Shown here: positions 27,098 through 35,901 of the stretch, one piece after another | Layout of the letters: the number at the start of each line of letters is the position of its first letter | Numbering within the stretch: position 1 is the stretch's first letter | Assembly: GCA_025999435.1 (NCBI GenBank) | Contig: BNXH01000003.1 | Location: 6,640-70,639 of the forward strand | Source of the DNA: Bacteroidia bacterium | GTDB taxonomy: Bacteria > Bacteroidota > Bacteroidia > Bacteroidales > Dysgonomonadaceae | Length of the DNA stretch: 64,000 nucleotides | Direction: 5' to 3' | Translations under genes and position numbers: made by a program | The notes under the pieces: generated by a model | The model's database searches: none | Seen by the model: the letters and a program-made list of their open reading frames with translations, nothing else | Told to the model about the DNA's origin: nothing

Positions 27098-28957
27098 TTA
27101 TTTTTTGTTGGAAATAATACCTACAATCCCTTCGCTAGATGTAAATAAACATTCCGTTCCATTTAAAGGAACGACTGTGTTTATAAGTGAATTCCCAATT
27201 TTATATTTCCACAGAACAGTTCCATTTTTAGCATCCAAAGCGAAAATCAATCCGTTCTTCGTACTGCCGAAAACTACATTATCTTTTTCCACAGGCATTG
27301 ATGGAGCATGATCATAGCCATAGGAAACATTTACAGACCATATTTTTTTAGGTTCGTCAACTATCGCTGAATAGCAAACTACACTGTCTTGCATTGTTTT
27401 GCTATATATACGAGTACCATCGGCCGATAAACCGATAGTCTCGCGAACCGTAGATTCATTTGTACGCCATACCGTTTTTCCTGTCTCTGCGTTTACTGCG
27501 GTAAGCACCCTGTCCGGAGCTGAAAAAAATACTTTTCCGTAAGCTGCCACAGGCCAAACAGCTGCAGGAGAAAAATGCATTCGGGGAAGGCCATTATTCC
27601 ATGTCCATAATAATCGTCCCGTATGCATATCCAATGCATACATGTTTGTATCCCATGCTCCAAAAATTAATTTACCCTGATAAATAAGAGGGCGTGTTTC
27701 AATATAACCTTTAACATTGCTATATTCCCACACTAATTTACCGGTCTTTATATCCAAAGCTCTCATTGTATGATCGCCTGCACCTATATATGCAATATTA
27801 TTATCAATAGTCACAGCCCCTAAAACAGCTTCTTTAGCCGGATATTTCCAGACTAGTTTACCTGATGACGCATCCAATCCATATATATTTTTATCTGCGG
27901 AGCCAAAGACTATAATACCATTATTAGCAGCAGGGGTACCGACAATCCGATTACCGCTTTTAAAATCCCATATTTTTTTTCCGTCTTTTAGAGAGAGACA
28001 AGTCAAAAAACCGGCGTCGTCACCTACATAAATATTTTTCTCATAAAGTACTGGAGATGAGTATATCGTACGACCGATTTCAGCCATCCATTTTCTATGG
28101 ACTTGCGGATATATTTGATTAACAGAATCAGACGGACGTTTATACAGGCTATTGTCCGCTGTATAATATTCCTTTTTTAAAGAATAGTTACCCCATTTTC
28201 GGATTTCCTGCCCTATTTTTTGCTCATATACTATTATAGAATCACCGGTTATGTCGTAAATAGAATATCCACCTAAGTTATCAGCTTTATCGCGAAGATT
28301 CGACCGGTTCAATATTCCGGGTATTCCATCATATGACAATAGTTTATTGCTATGGTAATGCCCACCGAGCACAACTTTTACATTATACTTACGAGCTACA
28401 TCCGTTACCTCGTACCAGTTATCCACATCTCCATCTTGTAGCGGATAATGAGTAACTAAGATAAAAGGTTCATCAGGCTTGGCAGAAGAAAATTCTTTTT
28501 CGAGCCATGCTACATCTTGAGGAGCAACATGCCCATCCATCATTCGGATAATGGGACCTGTAGCAAACCCTAAAAATGTATAACCATTATATTGAAATTT
28601 GAATCTTTCCGATCCGAAAATGTGTCCAAAATCAGTAGAACCTGATTCACTCCACTTGGTTTCATGATTTCCCGAAATAATATAATATTTTACTTTCAGT
28701 TTATCCAGTAAGCTTTTAGCTTTATACAACGATTCCCTGTCCCCTTCCTCTGTTATATCTCCTGTCACCAGCACAAAACTGATATCTGACGTATTATTAA
28801 TTTGTTCTACTGTTCGTTTCAAATCATTATAAGCCAACGAATCTTTCGTTACATGCAAATCTGTAACAAGAGCAAAACGAAAGCGCTGTCCATACAGTGA
28901 TACTGTGAGAAACAACAGAGAAATAACAATTAAAATTAGGATAGAGATGTTCTTCAT
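27098..28957 (-). CDS. Exported metallophosphoesterase fused to a PQQ-like beta-propeller
   Basis: Start set at 28957 (MKNISILILIVISLLFLTVSLYGQ, a signal peptide); an in-frame ATG at 29044 would add 29 residues that overlap the promoter box. Residues about 25-290 form a calcineurin-like phosphoesterase: ALVTDLHVTKD, VTGDITEEGD, ISGNHETKW, VTHYPL and GGHYHSNK supply the metal-binding Asp, Asn and His residues. Residues about 310-619 are a PQQ/YVTN-like propeller with repeats such as GKLVWKYPAKEAVLGAV, GKLVWEYSN and GRLLWTWNN. The function of the pair is unknown; hydrolysis of a phosphodiester or nucleotide-sugar outside the cytoplasm with a glycan- or protein-binding propeller is plausible. 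Divergent from the peptidoglycan operon. Confidence 0.85.
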   Translation of the reverse strand: MKNISILILIVISLLFLTVSLYGQRFRFALVTDLHVTKDSLAYNDLKRTVEQINNTSDISFVLVTGDITEEGDRESLYKAKSLLDKLKVKYYIISGNHETKWSESGSTDFGHIFGSERFKFQYNGYTFLGFATGPIIRMMDGHVAPQDVAWLEKEFSSAKPDEPFILVTHYPLQDGDVDNWYEVTDVARKYNVKVVLGGHYHSNKLLSYDGIPGILNRSNLRDKADNLGGYSIYDITGDSIIVYEQKIGQEIRKWGNYSLKKEYYTADNSLYKRPSDSVNQIYPQVHRKWMAEIGRTIYSSPVLYEKNIYVGDDAGFLTCLSLKDGKKIWDFKSGNRIVGTPAANNGIIVFGSADKNIYGLDASSGKLVWKYPAKEAVLGAVTIDNNIAYIGAGDHTMRALDIKTGKLVWEYSNVKGYIETRPLIYQGKLIFGAWDTNMYALDMHTGRLLWTWNNGLPRMHFSPAAVWPVAAYGKVFFSAPDRVLTAVNAETGKTVWRTNESTVRETIGLSADGTRIYSKTMQDSVVCYSAIVDEPKKIWSVNVSYGYDHAPSMPVEKDNVVFGSTKNGLIFALDAKNGTVLWKYKIGNSLINTVVPLNGTECLFTSSEGIVGIISNKK

Positions 28958-29006
28958 AAATACTACTTTATTATAATATATAGCATTATAATCTACCTGA
29001 ACAATA

Positions 29007-29014
29007 CAAATATA
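29007..29014 (-). promoter_or_regulatory. -7 box TATATTTG for the phosphoesterase gene
   Basis: Exact TAnnTTTG match on the minus strand, about 50 bases upstream of the ATG at 28957, at the proximal edge of the conserved element 29008-29075. No -33 TTTG was seen. Supports 28957 over 29044 as the start. Confidence 0.6.
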
Positions 29015-29075
29015 TAAGGTTTTTATGGATCTCTTTAGATACATTTTTCTATTTTAAATTTTATTATATTTATTT
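29008..29075 (-). promoter_or_regulatory. Conserved upstream element, copy 2 (phosphoesterase gene)
   Basis: Second copy of the element at 19850-19917 (59 of 68 identical by hand). Contains the ATCT-N4-AGAT inverted repeat and overlaps the -7 box. Candidate operator shared by the two genes. Confidence 0.6.
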
Positions 29076-29439
29076 CAGATATTTTTATATAAAATGCAAC
29101 AAAAGAAAGAGAAAAGCAAAATATGCAAACAGATAAAGCCGCAAGATACATCAAATTTTCATTTCATGTACATTTATTCATACATGTTAACTAAACTAAA
29201 GTATTAATTAAAATAATAGCAAGCAAACGATGTATCACCAACCCGCAAACACGGTCAGCAAAGATAAACCAGTATAATCAGCAAGGCTATATTTTATTAA
29301 TTTACGTATATAATTATAAATAATTGTTAATTGCAAAGATTTATATTATTCCATATAATAGAAATTTAAAATATCATCATATATTTGTTTTGTAATCATT
29401 TTAAGTCAGAACCTCGAAGAAACTTAGTGTCTAATCTTT

Positions 29440-29447
29440 TATCTTTG
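29440..29447 (+). promoter_or_regulatory. -7 box TATCTTTG for the peptidoglycan salvage operon
   Basis: Exact TAnnTTTG match 32 bases before the ATG at 29480. With no other such box or terminator between the following tightly packed genes, it is the likely promoter for 29480-41873. Confidence 0.62.
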
Positions 29448-29479
29448 ACTATTAAAAAACAAACCAAAGGATTCAAACC

Positions 29480-30643
29480 ATGAAAAGATTGAATATCACA
29501 CTTTTATTATTTATTTTGTTCACTGTATCCCATGCGCAAAACAATATTAAGGTAGGAGCAGAATCTACGAATGAATACTATCCTCTTATCATAGGAAAAC
29601 GCATAGCAGTAATGTCTAATCATACAGGCATCGTTAACAATGAGCACCTTGTGGATATGCTGGTAAGAGAAAAAATTAATGTTGTCGCAATATTCTCGCC
29701 GGAACATGGTTTCAGAGGAAATGCTGATGCAGGAGAACATGTAGGCAGTTCTGTAGACGAAAAAACAGGGGTGCCAATCCGCTCTCTCTATGATGGAAAG
29801 GAGCGTAAACCCAGTAAAGAATCTATGGATATGTTCGACATATTAATAATAGATATCCAAGATGTAGGATTAAGATTTTATACCTATTATGTAACAATGG
29901 TCAGATTAATGGATGTTTGTGCTGAGTACGGAAAAAAAGTAGTAGTCCTTGATCGTCCCAACCCCAACGGACATTATATTGATGGTCCAATACTAGATAT
30001 GAAACATAAATCCGGTGTTGGTTGGTTACCGATTCCTATTGTACATGGCATGACACTAGGAGAATTGGCATTGATGGTAAACGGAGAGAAATGGCTGACT
30101 GATGGTAAAACATGTGACCTGACAGTTATCAAGTGCAAGAATTATACACACAAGATGTTATATAAATTACCGGTAGCGCCATCGCCAAACCTCCCAACTA
30201 TGAAATCCATTTACTTATATCCTTCGACCTGTTTATTTGAGGCCACTCCCGTGAGTTTAGGACGTGGAACTTCCTTTCCATTCGAAGTATACGGGCATCC
30301 CAATATGAAAGGATACGCTTTTTCTTTTACACCAAGAAGCATTTCCGGCGCTAAAAATCCACCTCAACTAAATAAACTCTGTTATGGCGTTGATTTGAGA
30401 AATATGTCAGACGATGAAATATTTGCCAAAGGTTTTGACCTTACATATATAATAGACGCCTATAATAATCTGAATATGGGTGATCACTTCTTCCGTTCTT
30501 TCTTTGAAAAATTAGTGGGTGTAGATTATATCCGAAAAATGATTATAGACGGGAAACCGGCTGACGAAATCAAAAAAATGTGGAAAAGCGATGTGGAAAA
30601 ATTCAGACTACAACGTAAACCTTATTTGTTATACGAAGAATAA
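29480..30643 (+). CDS. Exo-beta-N-acetylmuramidase NamZ-like (DUF1343), copy 1
   Basis: A 387-residue exported protein (signal MKRLNITLLLFILFTVSHAQ). The DUF1343 family contains B. subtilis NamZ, which removes MurNAc from the non-reducing ends of peptide-free murein chains. Conserved blocks: RIAVMSNHTGIV, FSPEHGFRGNADAGEHV, DILIIDIQDVGLRFYTY, VVLDRPNPNG and HGMTLGELALMVNGE. It opens the operon and has a second copy at 37771-39006. Action in the periplasm would supply MurNAc or MurNAc-GlcNAc to the transporter encoded next. Confidence 0.9.
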   Translation: MKRLNITLLLFILFTVSHAQNNIKVGAESTNEYYPLIIGKRIAVMSNHTGIVNNEHLVDMLVREKINVVAIFSPEHGFRGNADAGEHVGSSVDEKTGVPIRSLYDGKERKPSKESMDMFDILIIDIQDVGLRFYTYYVTMVRLMDVCAEYGKKVVVLDRPNPNGHYIDGPILDMKHKSGVGWLPIPIVHGMTLGELALMVNGEKWLTDGKTCDLTVIKCKNYTHKMLYKLPVAPSPNLPTMKSIYLYPSTCLFEATPVSLGRGTSFPFEVYGHPNMKGYAFSFTPRSISGAKNPPQLNKLCYGVDLRNMSDDEIFAKGFDLTYIIDAYNNLNMGDHFFRSFFEKLVGVDYIRKMIIDGKPADEIKKMWKSDVEKFRLQRKPYLLYEE

Positions 30644-30655
30644 AAAATCAAAAGA

Positions 30656-32122
30656 ATGAGCCCAATACTAGTATTAATAACTATAGCGTTTTATTTTGCC
30701 ATACTCTTTGCAATATCCTATATAACAGGACGCAAGGCTGACAATCAAGGGTTCTTTACCGGAAACCGTAAATCGCCATGGTACGTAGTTGCTTTTGCAA
30801 TGATAGGCTCTGCCATATCGGGAGTAACCTTTGTATCAGTGCCCGGAATGGTTGCCGCCAGTGGATTTTCATACATGCAAATGGTAATGGGATTCGTTGT
30901 AGGGCAATTTATCATTGCCTTCGTGTTAGTCCCCCTTTTTTATAAAATGAACCTTACATCTATTTATGAGTATCTGGAGAATCGTTTCGGAATTTCATCA
31001 TATAAAACCGGAGCATGGTTCTTTTTTATCTCTAAGATGTTGGGAGCGGCTGTACGCCTGTTTTTGGTTTGCATTGTACTACAATTATTAGTCTTTGCTC
31101 CTCTCAAATTACCATTTATTCTTAATGTTATATTTACTGTAGGATTAGTATGGCTCTATACATATCGCGGAGGTGTAAAATCCCTGATATGGACAGATTC
31201 ACTTAAAACATTCTGCCTAATTGTGTCCGTAGGATTATGTATTTATTACATAGCTTCTGACCTGGGGCTAAATTTCTCCGGCATGTTATCAACTATCAGG
31301 GATAATGATTTTTCTAAAACATTCTTTTTTGACGATGTAAATGACAGGCGTTTCTTCTTCAAGCAGTTTTTGGCAGGAATTTTCACTGTAATTGCCACCA
31401 CAGGGCTAGATCAAGACATGATGCAGAAGAATATGAGTTGCCGAAACTCTAAGGATTCACAAAAAAATATTGTCATTAGTGGATCAATGCAGCTGGTAAT
31501 CAACTTACTGTTCCTAATGCTGGGAGTCCTTCTATACACTTATGCATCTCAGAATAACATTGCCGTACCGGAAAAGAGTGACGAGTTATTCCCATTATTG
31601 GCTACAAACGGTTATTTTCCTATTATAGTCGGCATTTTATTTATCATAGGATTAATATCCGCTGCATATGCTGCCGCCGGGTCAGCGCTCACAGCACTCA
31701 CCACCTCTTTCACTGTAGATATATTGGAAAGCACTAAGAAAAAAGCAGATAACGAAGTGGCCAAAATCCGAAAAAAAGTACATGTTGGAATGGCAGTCGT
31801 TATGGGATTGGTAATCATTATTATAGACCTGCTTAACAACACATCGGTGATAGATGCTGTCTACATTCTTGCCAGTTATACATATGGTCCTATCTTGGGA
31901 TTATTTGCATTCGGCATCTTTACCAAAAAGACTGTCAAAGACAAATATATACCTTTGGTAGCGATTATAGCCCCTATAATCTGTTTTATTCTGGATAAAA
32001 ATTCGGTATCCTGGTTTAATGGATATAAATTTAGCTACGAAATATTAATCATAAATGCAGCTTTAACATTCGTTGGGCTACTTCTTCTTACAAATAAAAA
32101 GAAATCATCTCTAACAACATAA
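30656..32122 (+). CDS. Sodium:solute symporter (SSS family)
   Basis: A 488-residue inner-membrane protein with about 13 hydrophobic segments and the SSS pattern: SYITGRKADNQGFFTGNRKSPWYVVAFAMIGSAISGVTFVSVPG at the N-terminal part (first helix, loop, sodium-site helix), and GLISAAYAAAGSALTALTTSFTVD (about 330-353), the conserved helix of the core. Placed 12 bases after NamZ 1, it most likely imports the released amino sugar (MurNAc or GlcNAc) with sodium. Substrate is inferred from position only. Confidence 0.88.
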   Translation: MSPILVLITIAFYFAILFAISYITGRKADNQGFFTGNRKSPWYVVAFAMIGSAISGVTFVSVPGMVAASGFSYMQMVMGFVVGQFIIAFVLVPLFYKMNLTSIYEYLENRFGISSYKTGAWFFFISKMLGAAVRLFLVCIVLQLLVFAPLKLPFILNVIFTVGLVWLYTYRGGVKSLIWTDSLKTFCLIVSVGLCIYYIASDLGLNFSGMLSTIRDNDFSKTFFFDDVNDRRFFFKQFLAGIFTVIATTGLDQDMMQKNMSCRNSKDSQKNIVISGSMQLVINLLFLMLGVLLYTYASQNNIAVPEKSDELFPLLATNGYFPIIVGILFIIGLISAAYAAAGSALTALTTSFTVDILESTKKKADNEVAKIRKKVHVGMAVVMGLVIIIIDLLNNTSVIDAVYILASYTYGPILGLFAFGIFTKKTVKDKYIPLVAIIAPIICFILDKNSVSWFNGYKFSYEILIINAALTFVGLLLLTNKKKSSLTT

Positions 32123-32135
32123 ACAAAAAATAGTA

Positions 32136-33590
32136 ATGAAAATTAATTGTTTTATTCCATTTCAAAATATAGATCAAATAAAAGCAACAATAACATCTTT
32201 ACGTGAATCGTCTCTCGTAGAACAAATATTCTTGCTCGATGATAATGCAAATCAAGAAAAAATAGAAGGATGTGAAGTTATTAACATCGATTCTTTACGT
32301 TCTACTTCAACAATAAAGAAGATAGCAGAAAAAGCCAATACTGAATACACGCTTATTTACACAAAACCGGCTGATCTAAGGATGGGAATGTTTGCCCTTG
32401 ACCGTATGCTGCAAATAGCAAAAGATTCCGGTGCGGGCCTCGTTTACGCTGATCATTACCAGGTTGCAAACGGAGAAAAAAAGAATAGTCCGGTAATTGC
32501 TTATCAAAAAGGCAGCTTACGGGATGATTTCAATTTTGGATCAGTCCTTATTTATAAGTCTACATACCTGAAAGCAGCTGTTGCAAAAATGGAAAAAGAC
32601 TATAAGTTCGCAGGAATATACGACCTTCGTTTGAAAGTCTCCCAGGAAGCCGCTCTGGTTCATATTAATGAATACTTATACACTGAAATAGAAAATGACA
32701 ACCGCAAGAGCGGTGAAAAGATATTTGACTATGTCGATCCCAAAAACCGCGATATGCAAATAGAAATGGAAGAAGCATGTACCGATCACCTGAAAAAGAT
32801 CGATGGGTATTTAGCTCCTAATTTCAAAGAAATAAATTTCAGTGAAACAGGATTTGAATATGAGGCTTCGGTCATCATCCCTGTTCGCAATCGCATCCGT
32901 ACAATCGCCGATGCCATTCAATCTGTATTAAGCCAGAAAACAAACTTTAAGTTCAACCTGATAGTTGTAGACAATTATTCTACCGACGGCACAACTGAAG
33001 CTATAGATAAATTTGCAGATGAACGCCTCATACACCTTATTCCGGACAATCAAGAATTGGGAATAGGTGGTTGCTGGAATGCCGGGGTGCATCATCCGAA
33101 ATGTGGAAAGTTTGCTATTCAACTGGATAGTGATGATGTATATTCTGACGAAAACACATTACAAAAAATAGTAGATGCCTTTTATCAACAAAATTGTGCT
33201 ATGGTAGTCGGTACTTATATGCTGACCGACTTCGACATGAAGATGATACCTCCGGGCATTATAGACCATAAAGAGTGGACACCGGATAATGGACGTAACA
33301 ATGCTCTTCGCATTAATGGATTAGGAGCTCCTCGTGCATTCTACACTCCGGTACTAAGAGATATTAAAGTTCCGAATACCAGCTACGGGGAAGATTATGC
33401 CCTGGGCTTGAATTTTTCACGTGAATATCAGATAGGACGTATATACGATGTACTATACCTATGCCGTCGATGGGACGACAACTCAGACGCTTCACTGGAT
33501 ATAGTAAAAATGAATGCACATAATACATATAAAGACAGAATCCGTACTTGGGAATTAGAAGCTCGTATTGCTCTGAACAAGGGTAATTGA
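32136..33590 (+). CDS. Cytoplasmic two-domain GT2-type glycosyltransferase
   Basis: 484 residues, no signal or membrane segment. The C-terminal half (about 245-470) is a normal GT-A family 2 domain: ASVIIPVRNRIRTIADAIQSVL, LIVVDNYSTDGT, GIGGCWNAGV and the DxD-like QLDSDDVY. The N-terminal half (about 1-235) looks like a second, degenerate GT-A domain (INCFIPFQNID, QIFLLDDNANQ, GLVYADHYQV). Embedded in a murein salvage operon, 13 bases after the symporter and just before a nucleotidyl-transfer-fold protein, so it may build or remodel a glycan from salvaged sugar. Donor and acceptor are unknown. Confidence 0.85.
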   Translation: MKINCFIPFQNIDQIKATITSLRESSLVEQIFLLDDNANQEKIEGCEVINIDSLRSTSTIKKIAEKANTEYTLIYTKPADLRMGMFALDRMLQIAKDSGAGLVYADHYQVANGEKKNSPVIAYQKGSLRDDFNFGSVLIYKSTYLKAAVAKMEKDYKFAGIYDLRLKVSQEAALVHINEYLYTEIENDNRKSGEKIFDYVDPKNRDMQIEMEEACTDHLKKIDGYLAPNFKEINFSETGFEYEASVIIPVRNRIRTIADAIQSVLSQKTNFKFNLIVVDNYSTDGTTEAIDKFADERLIHLIPDNQELGIGGCWNAGVHHPKCGKFAIQLDSDDVYSDENTLQKIVDAFYQQNCAMVVGTYMLTDFDMKMIPPGIIDHKEWTPDNGRNNALRINGLGAPRAFYTPVLRDIKVPNTSYGEDYALGLNFSREYQIGRIYDVLYLCRRWDDNSDASLDIVKMNAHNTYKDRIRTWELEARIALNKGN

Positions 33591-33603
33591 TTATCAATCT
33601 TTT

Positions 33604-33637
33604 CAGGGTGTAATAATAAGCAAAACATTACACCCTG
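33604..33637 (+). other. Intra-operon hairpin between GT2 and DUF4922 genes
   Basis: Perfect 11-bp stem (CAGGGTGTAAT, 33604-33614, with 33627-33637) and 12-base loop in the only sizeable gap (62 bases) of the operon. The 3' side is TATAAATAAAC rather than a T run, so it may stabilise or process mRNA, or act as a weak terminator. Confidence 0.6.
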
Positions 33638-33652
33638 TATAAATAAACAAAC

Positions 33653-34585
33653 ATGAGTTTAACCTCAAAACAAGCTAAAGAATTACTTCATTCACAATTA
33701 GATGAATGGATATTGGCTAAGACAAATTTCGACGCTTTGAAGAGTGTGGAAACGAAAGAATTTGACTTTTCTGATTTTGCTATCAGAATACAATTCAATC
33801 CTGCCCGTATCCAATCGTCAGCAGCCAAGATAGATGCTAAATCAATCCGGGAACGGAAATGTTTTCTATGTCCGGATAATTTACCGATAGAACAAAAAGG
33901 GATTCCATATGGCGAATATCAGGTACTGGTCAATCCCTACCCTATTTTTCCTGAACACTTTACAATTCCCACATACAAGCATACGGATCAACTTATAGCC
34001 GGCATTTACGGAGATATGCTCGATCTGGCAAAAGATATGGAAGAATATACCATTTTTTACAATGGACCTAAATGTGGAGCTTCGGCTCCTGACCATGCTC
34101 ATTTTCAGGCAGGTAACAAAGGTTTTCTGCCATTAGAGAAAGAGATAAAAAGCATAACAAAAGAAACGGTTTTAAAGTCTGATAAATTAATACTTTATGC
34201 CATCAGGCAATATATGCGAAATTGTTTTCTTTTGGAAACAAAAGATAAAGATGCTGCAATAACCGTATTCAATAAACTATACGGATTTTTGGAGCTCAAA
34301 GAGGATGACAAAGAGCCTATGACGAACATACTGACATGGTATGAAAACGGAACATGGTACAGTGTTGTTTTTCCACGCGAAAAACATCGTCCGTACTGCT
34401 TCTTTGCCGAAGGAGACGATAATTTACTGATAAGCCCTGCCTCCGTAGATCTCGGAGGAGTGTTTATTACTCCTTTGGAAAAGGACTTCAAAAAAATAAG
34501 AGAAAAAGATGTTAAAGATATTCTAAAAGAGATTTGCATCAGTGATGAAAAAATGCAACTCGTCATTGACAAATTAAAAATGTAA
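33653..34585 (+). CDS. DUF4922 protein with HIT/GalT-like nucleotidyl-transfer motif
   Basis: 310-residue cytoplasmic protein. Motifs recall the HIT/GalT superfamily of NDP-sugar phosphorylases (VTC2-like): ERKCFLCPDNLP (Cys pair, about 68-79), VLVNPYPIFPEHFTIPTYKHTDQ, and CGASAPDHAHFQAG (about 142-155) with the HxHxQ-like catalytic His. Then YSVVFPREKHRP. It could split an NDP-sugar to a sugar-1-phosphate or run in reverse; no substrate is known to me. Its stop overlaps the next start by one base (TAATG), coupling it to the SpoIID gene, and it follows the GT2 gene. The pairing suggests a nucleotide-sugar step in murein salvage. Confidence 0.75.
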   Translation: MSLTSKQAKELLHSQLDEWILAKTNFDALKSVETKEFDFSDFAIRIQFNPARIQSSAAKIDAKSIRERKCFLCPDNLPIEQKGIPYGEYQVLVNPYPIFPEHFTIPTYKHTDQLIAGIYGDMLDLAKDMEEYTIFYNGPKCGASAPDHAHFQAGNKGFLPLEKEIKSITKETVLKSDKLILYAIRQYMRNCFLLETKDKDAAITVFNKLYGFLELKEDDKEPMTNILTWYENGTWYSVVFPREKHRPYCFFAEGDDNLLISPASVDLGGVFITPLEKDFKKIREKDVKDILKEICISDEKMQLVIDKLKM

Positions 34586-35886
34586 TGAAAATGGAACCGA
34601 AAGTAAGCGTCGGAATTTTGTGGAACGAAAAGATATCTTTTACCTTGAATGCAGATTATTTGTGCCAAGGAGAAATAGTATCTTCCGAAAACAGTGCACA
34701 ATTGAAGGATAATCAAATTCTATGGAATGGGCTATTGTATAAAGAATTACTCTTCGAACCACAAAATGATGACGCCTGCTTTACTCTGAAGGATGTCGTT
34801 ATCGGTATTAATTTCCACTGGGAACGAAAAGAAGACCAACAGTTTCAAGGGGCATTGAAACTAATCGTGGAAAATAATATGATAACTGCTATTAATCTTA
34901 TTAAAGTAGAAAACTATCTCACTAGTGTTATCTCATCAGAAATGAGTGCCACAGCATCTCTTGAGTTGCTGAAAGCTCATGCTGTTATATCGCGTAGTTG
35001 GTTGTTGGCTCAGATAGAAAAGAATAAAGAAATCGTAGCCAAAAATGAAAATTATTCGACATTTACAGAAACAGAGAATGAGATAATTCGTTGGTATGAT
35101 CGTGAGGACCACACGAATTATGATGTGTGTGCTGACGATCATTGCCAGCGCTATCAGGGAATTACACGCGCTTCGGCAAATATCGGCATCGTAAAGCAGG
35201 CTATTGCGGAAACCCGCGGGCAAGTATTAATGTCAGAAAACAAGATATGCGATGCCCGGTTTTCGAAATGCTGCGGAGGTGTTTTCGAAGAATTCCAAAA
35301 CTGTTGGGAAGACACAAAATTCCCTTATCTGGTAAAGCGTAGAGACAGTGAATCTCCGCTGGATATACCTGATTTGACACAAGAGAGTGAGTCTGTAAAA
35401 TGGATACAAACCAATCCGCCTGCCTATTGTAATACACAGGATAAAAAAATTCTGGGACAAGTACTGAATAATTACGATCAGGAGACCGTTAATTTTTATC
35501 GCTGGCAAATCAGTTATTCTCAGGAAGAACTGTCAGAACTGGTGAAAAAACGTTCCGGGATCGATTTCGGGCTTATTCAAGACCTGATACCTATACAAAG
35601 AGGTACATCCGGACGGCTTGTAAAATTAAAATTTGTAGGAAGCAAGAAAACACTAATTATAGGAAAAGAACTGGAAATACGCCGTATTTTATCCACTTCC
35701 CACCTCTATAGTTCTGCTTTTATTGTTGACAAAAAAGACAATACTTTTATCCTGTCAGGAGCCGGCTGGGGACATGGAGTCGGACTTTGCCAGATAGGAG
35801 CAGCCGTTATGGGAGAGAAAGGATACAAATACGACACAATCTTATTGCATTACTATATAGATGCAACTATAAACGAACTATATTAA
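34585..35886 (+). CDS. SpoIID/LytB-domain protein without signal peptide
   Basis: 433 residues. The SpoIID region (about 100-430) has NYLTSVISSEMSATASLELLKAHAVISRSWLLA, with the Glu aligned to the lytic transglycosylase catalytic residue, CCGGVFEEFQNCWE, and the closing GAGWGHGVGLCQIGAAVMG. SpoIID is a lytic transglycosylase for peptide-free murein strands and is normally membrane-bound outside the cytoplasm. Here the N-terminus MKMEPKVSVGILWNEKISFT has no signal or transmembrane helix, so it is predicted cytosolic. That could mean action on imported chains, or a changed role. Start overlaps the DUF4922 stop (TAATG). Confidence 0.85.
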   Translation: MKMEPKVSVGILWNEKISFTLNADYLCQGEIVSSENSAQLKDNQILWNGLLYKELLFEPQNDDACFTLKDVVIGINFHWERKEDQQFQGALKLIVENNMITAINLIKVENYLTSVISSEMSATASLELLKAHAVISRSWLLAQIEKNKEIVAKNENYSTFTETENEIIRWYDREDHTNYDVCADDHCQRYQGITRASANIGIVKQAIAETRGQVLMSENKICDARFSKCCGGVFEEFQNCWEDTKFPYLVKRRDSESPLDIPDLTQESESVKWIQTNPPAYCNTQDKKILGQVLNNYDQETVNFYRWQISYSQEELSELVKKRSGIDFGLIQDLIPIQRGTSGRLVKLKFVGSKKTLIIGKELEIRRILSTSHLYSSAFIVDKKDNTFILSGAGWGHGVGLCQIGAAVMGEKGYKYDTILLHYYIDATINELY

Positions 35887-35901
35887 GTAAATATAAAGAA
35901 T

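Larger units (their letters stand above)
28958..29479. other. 522-base divergent promoter region
   Basis: Between the minus-strand phosphoesterase and the plus-strand peptidoglycan operon. It contains the -7 boxes at 29007-29014 (minus) and 29440-29447 (plus) and the shared element 29008-29075. The middle (about 29090-29430) is AT-rich with no open frame; nothing else was recognised there. Confidence 0.65.

Noticed and set aside
28958-29044. 29-residue N-terminal extension of the phosphoesterase
   Set aside because: It would cover the -7 box and shared promoter element, and the signal peptide begins at the Met at 28957.
29160-29210. Imperfect repeat around CATGTACATTTATTCATACATG
   Set aside because: Short and imperfect; expected by chance in such AT-rich sequence.
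34195-34716. 173-codon minus-strand frame across DUF4922 and SpoIID genes
   Set aside because: Antisense to two well supported coupled genes; no features.
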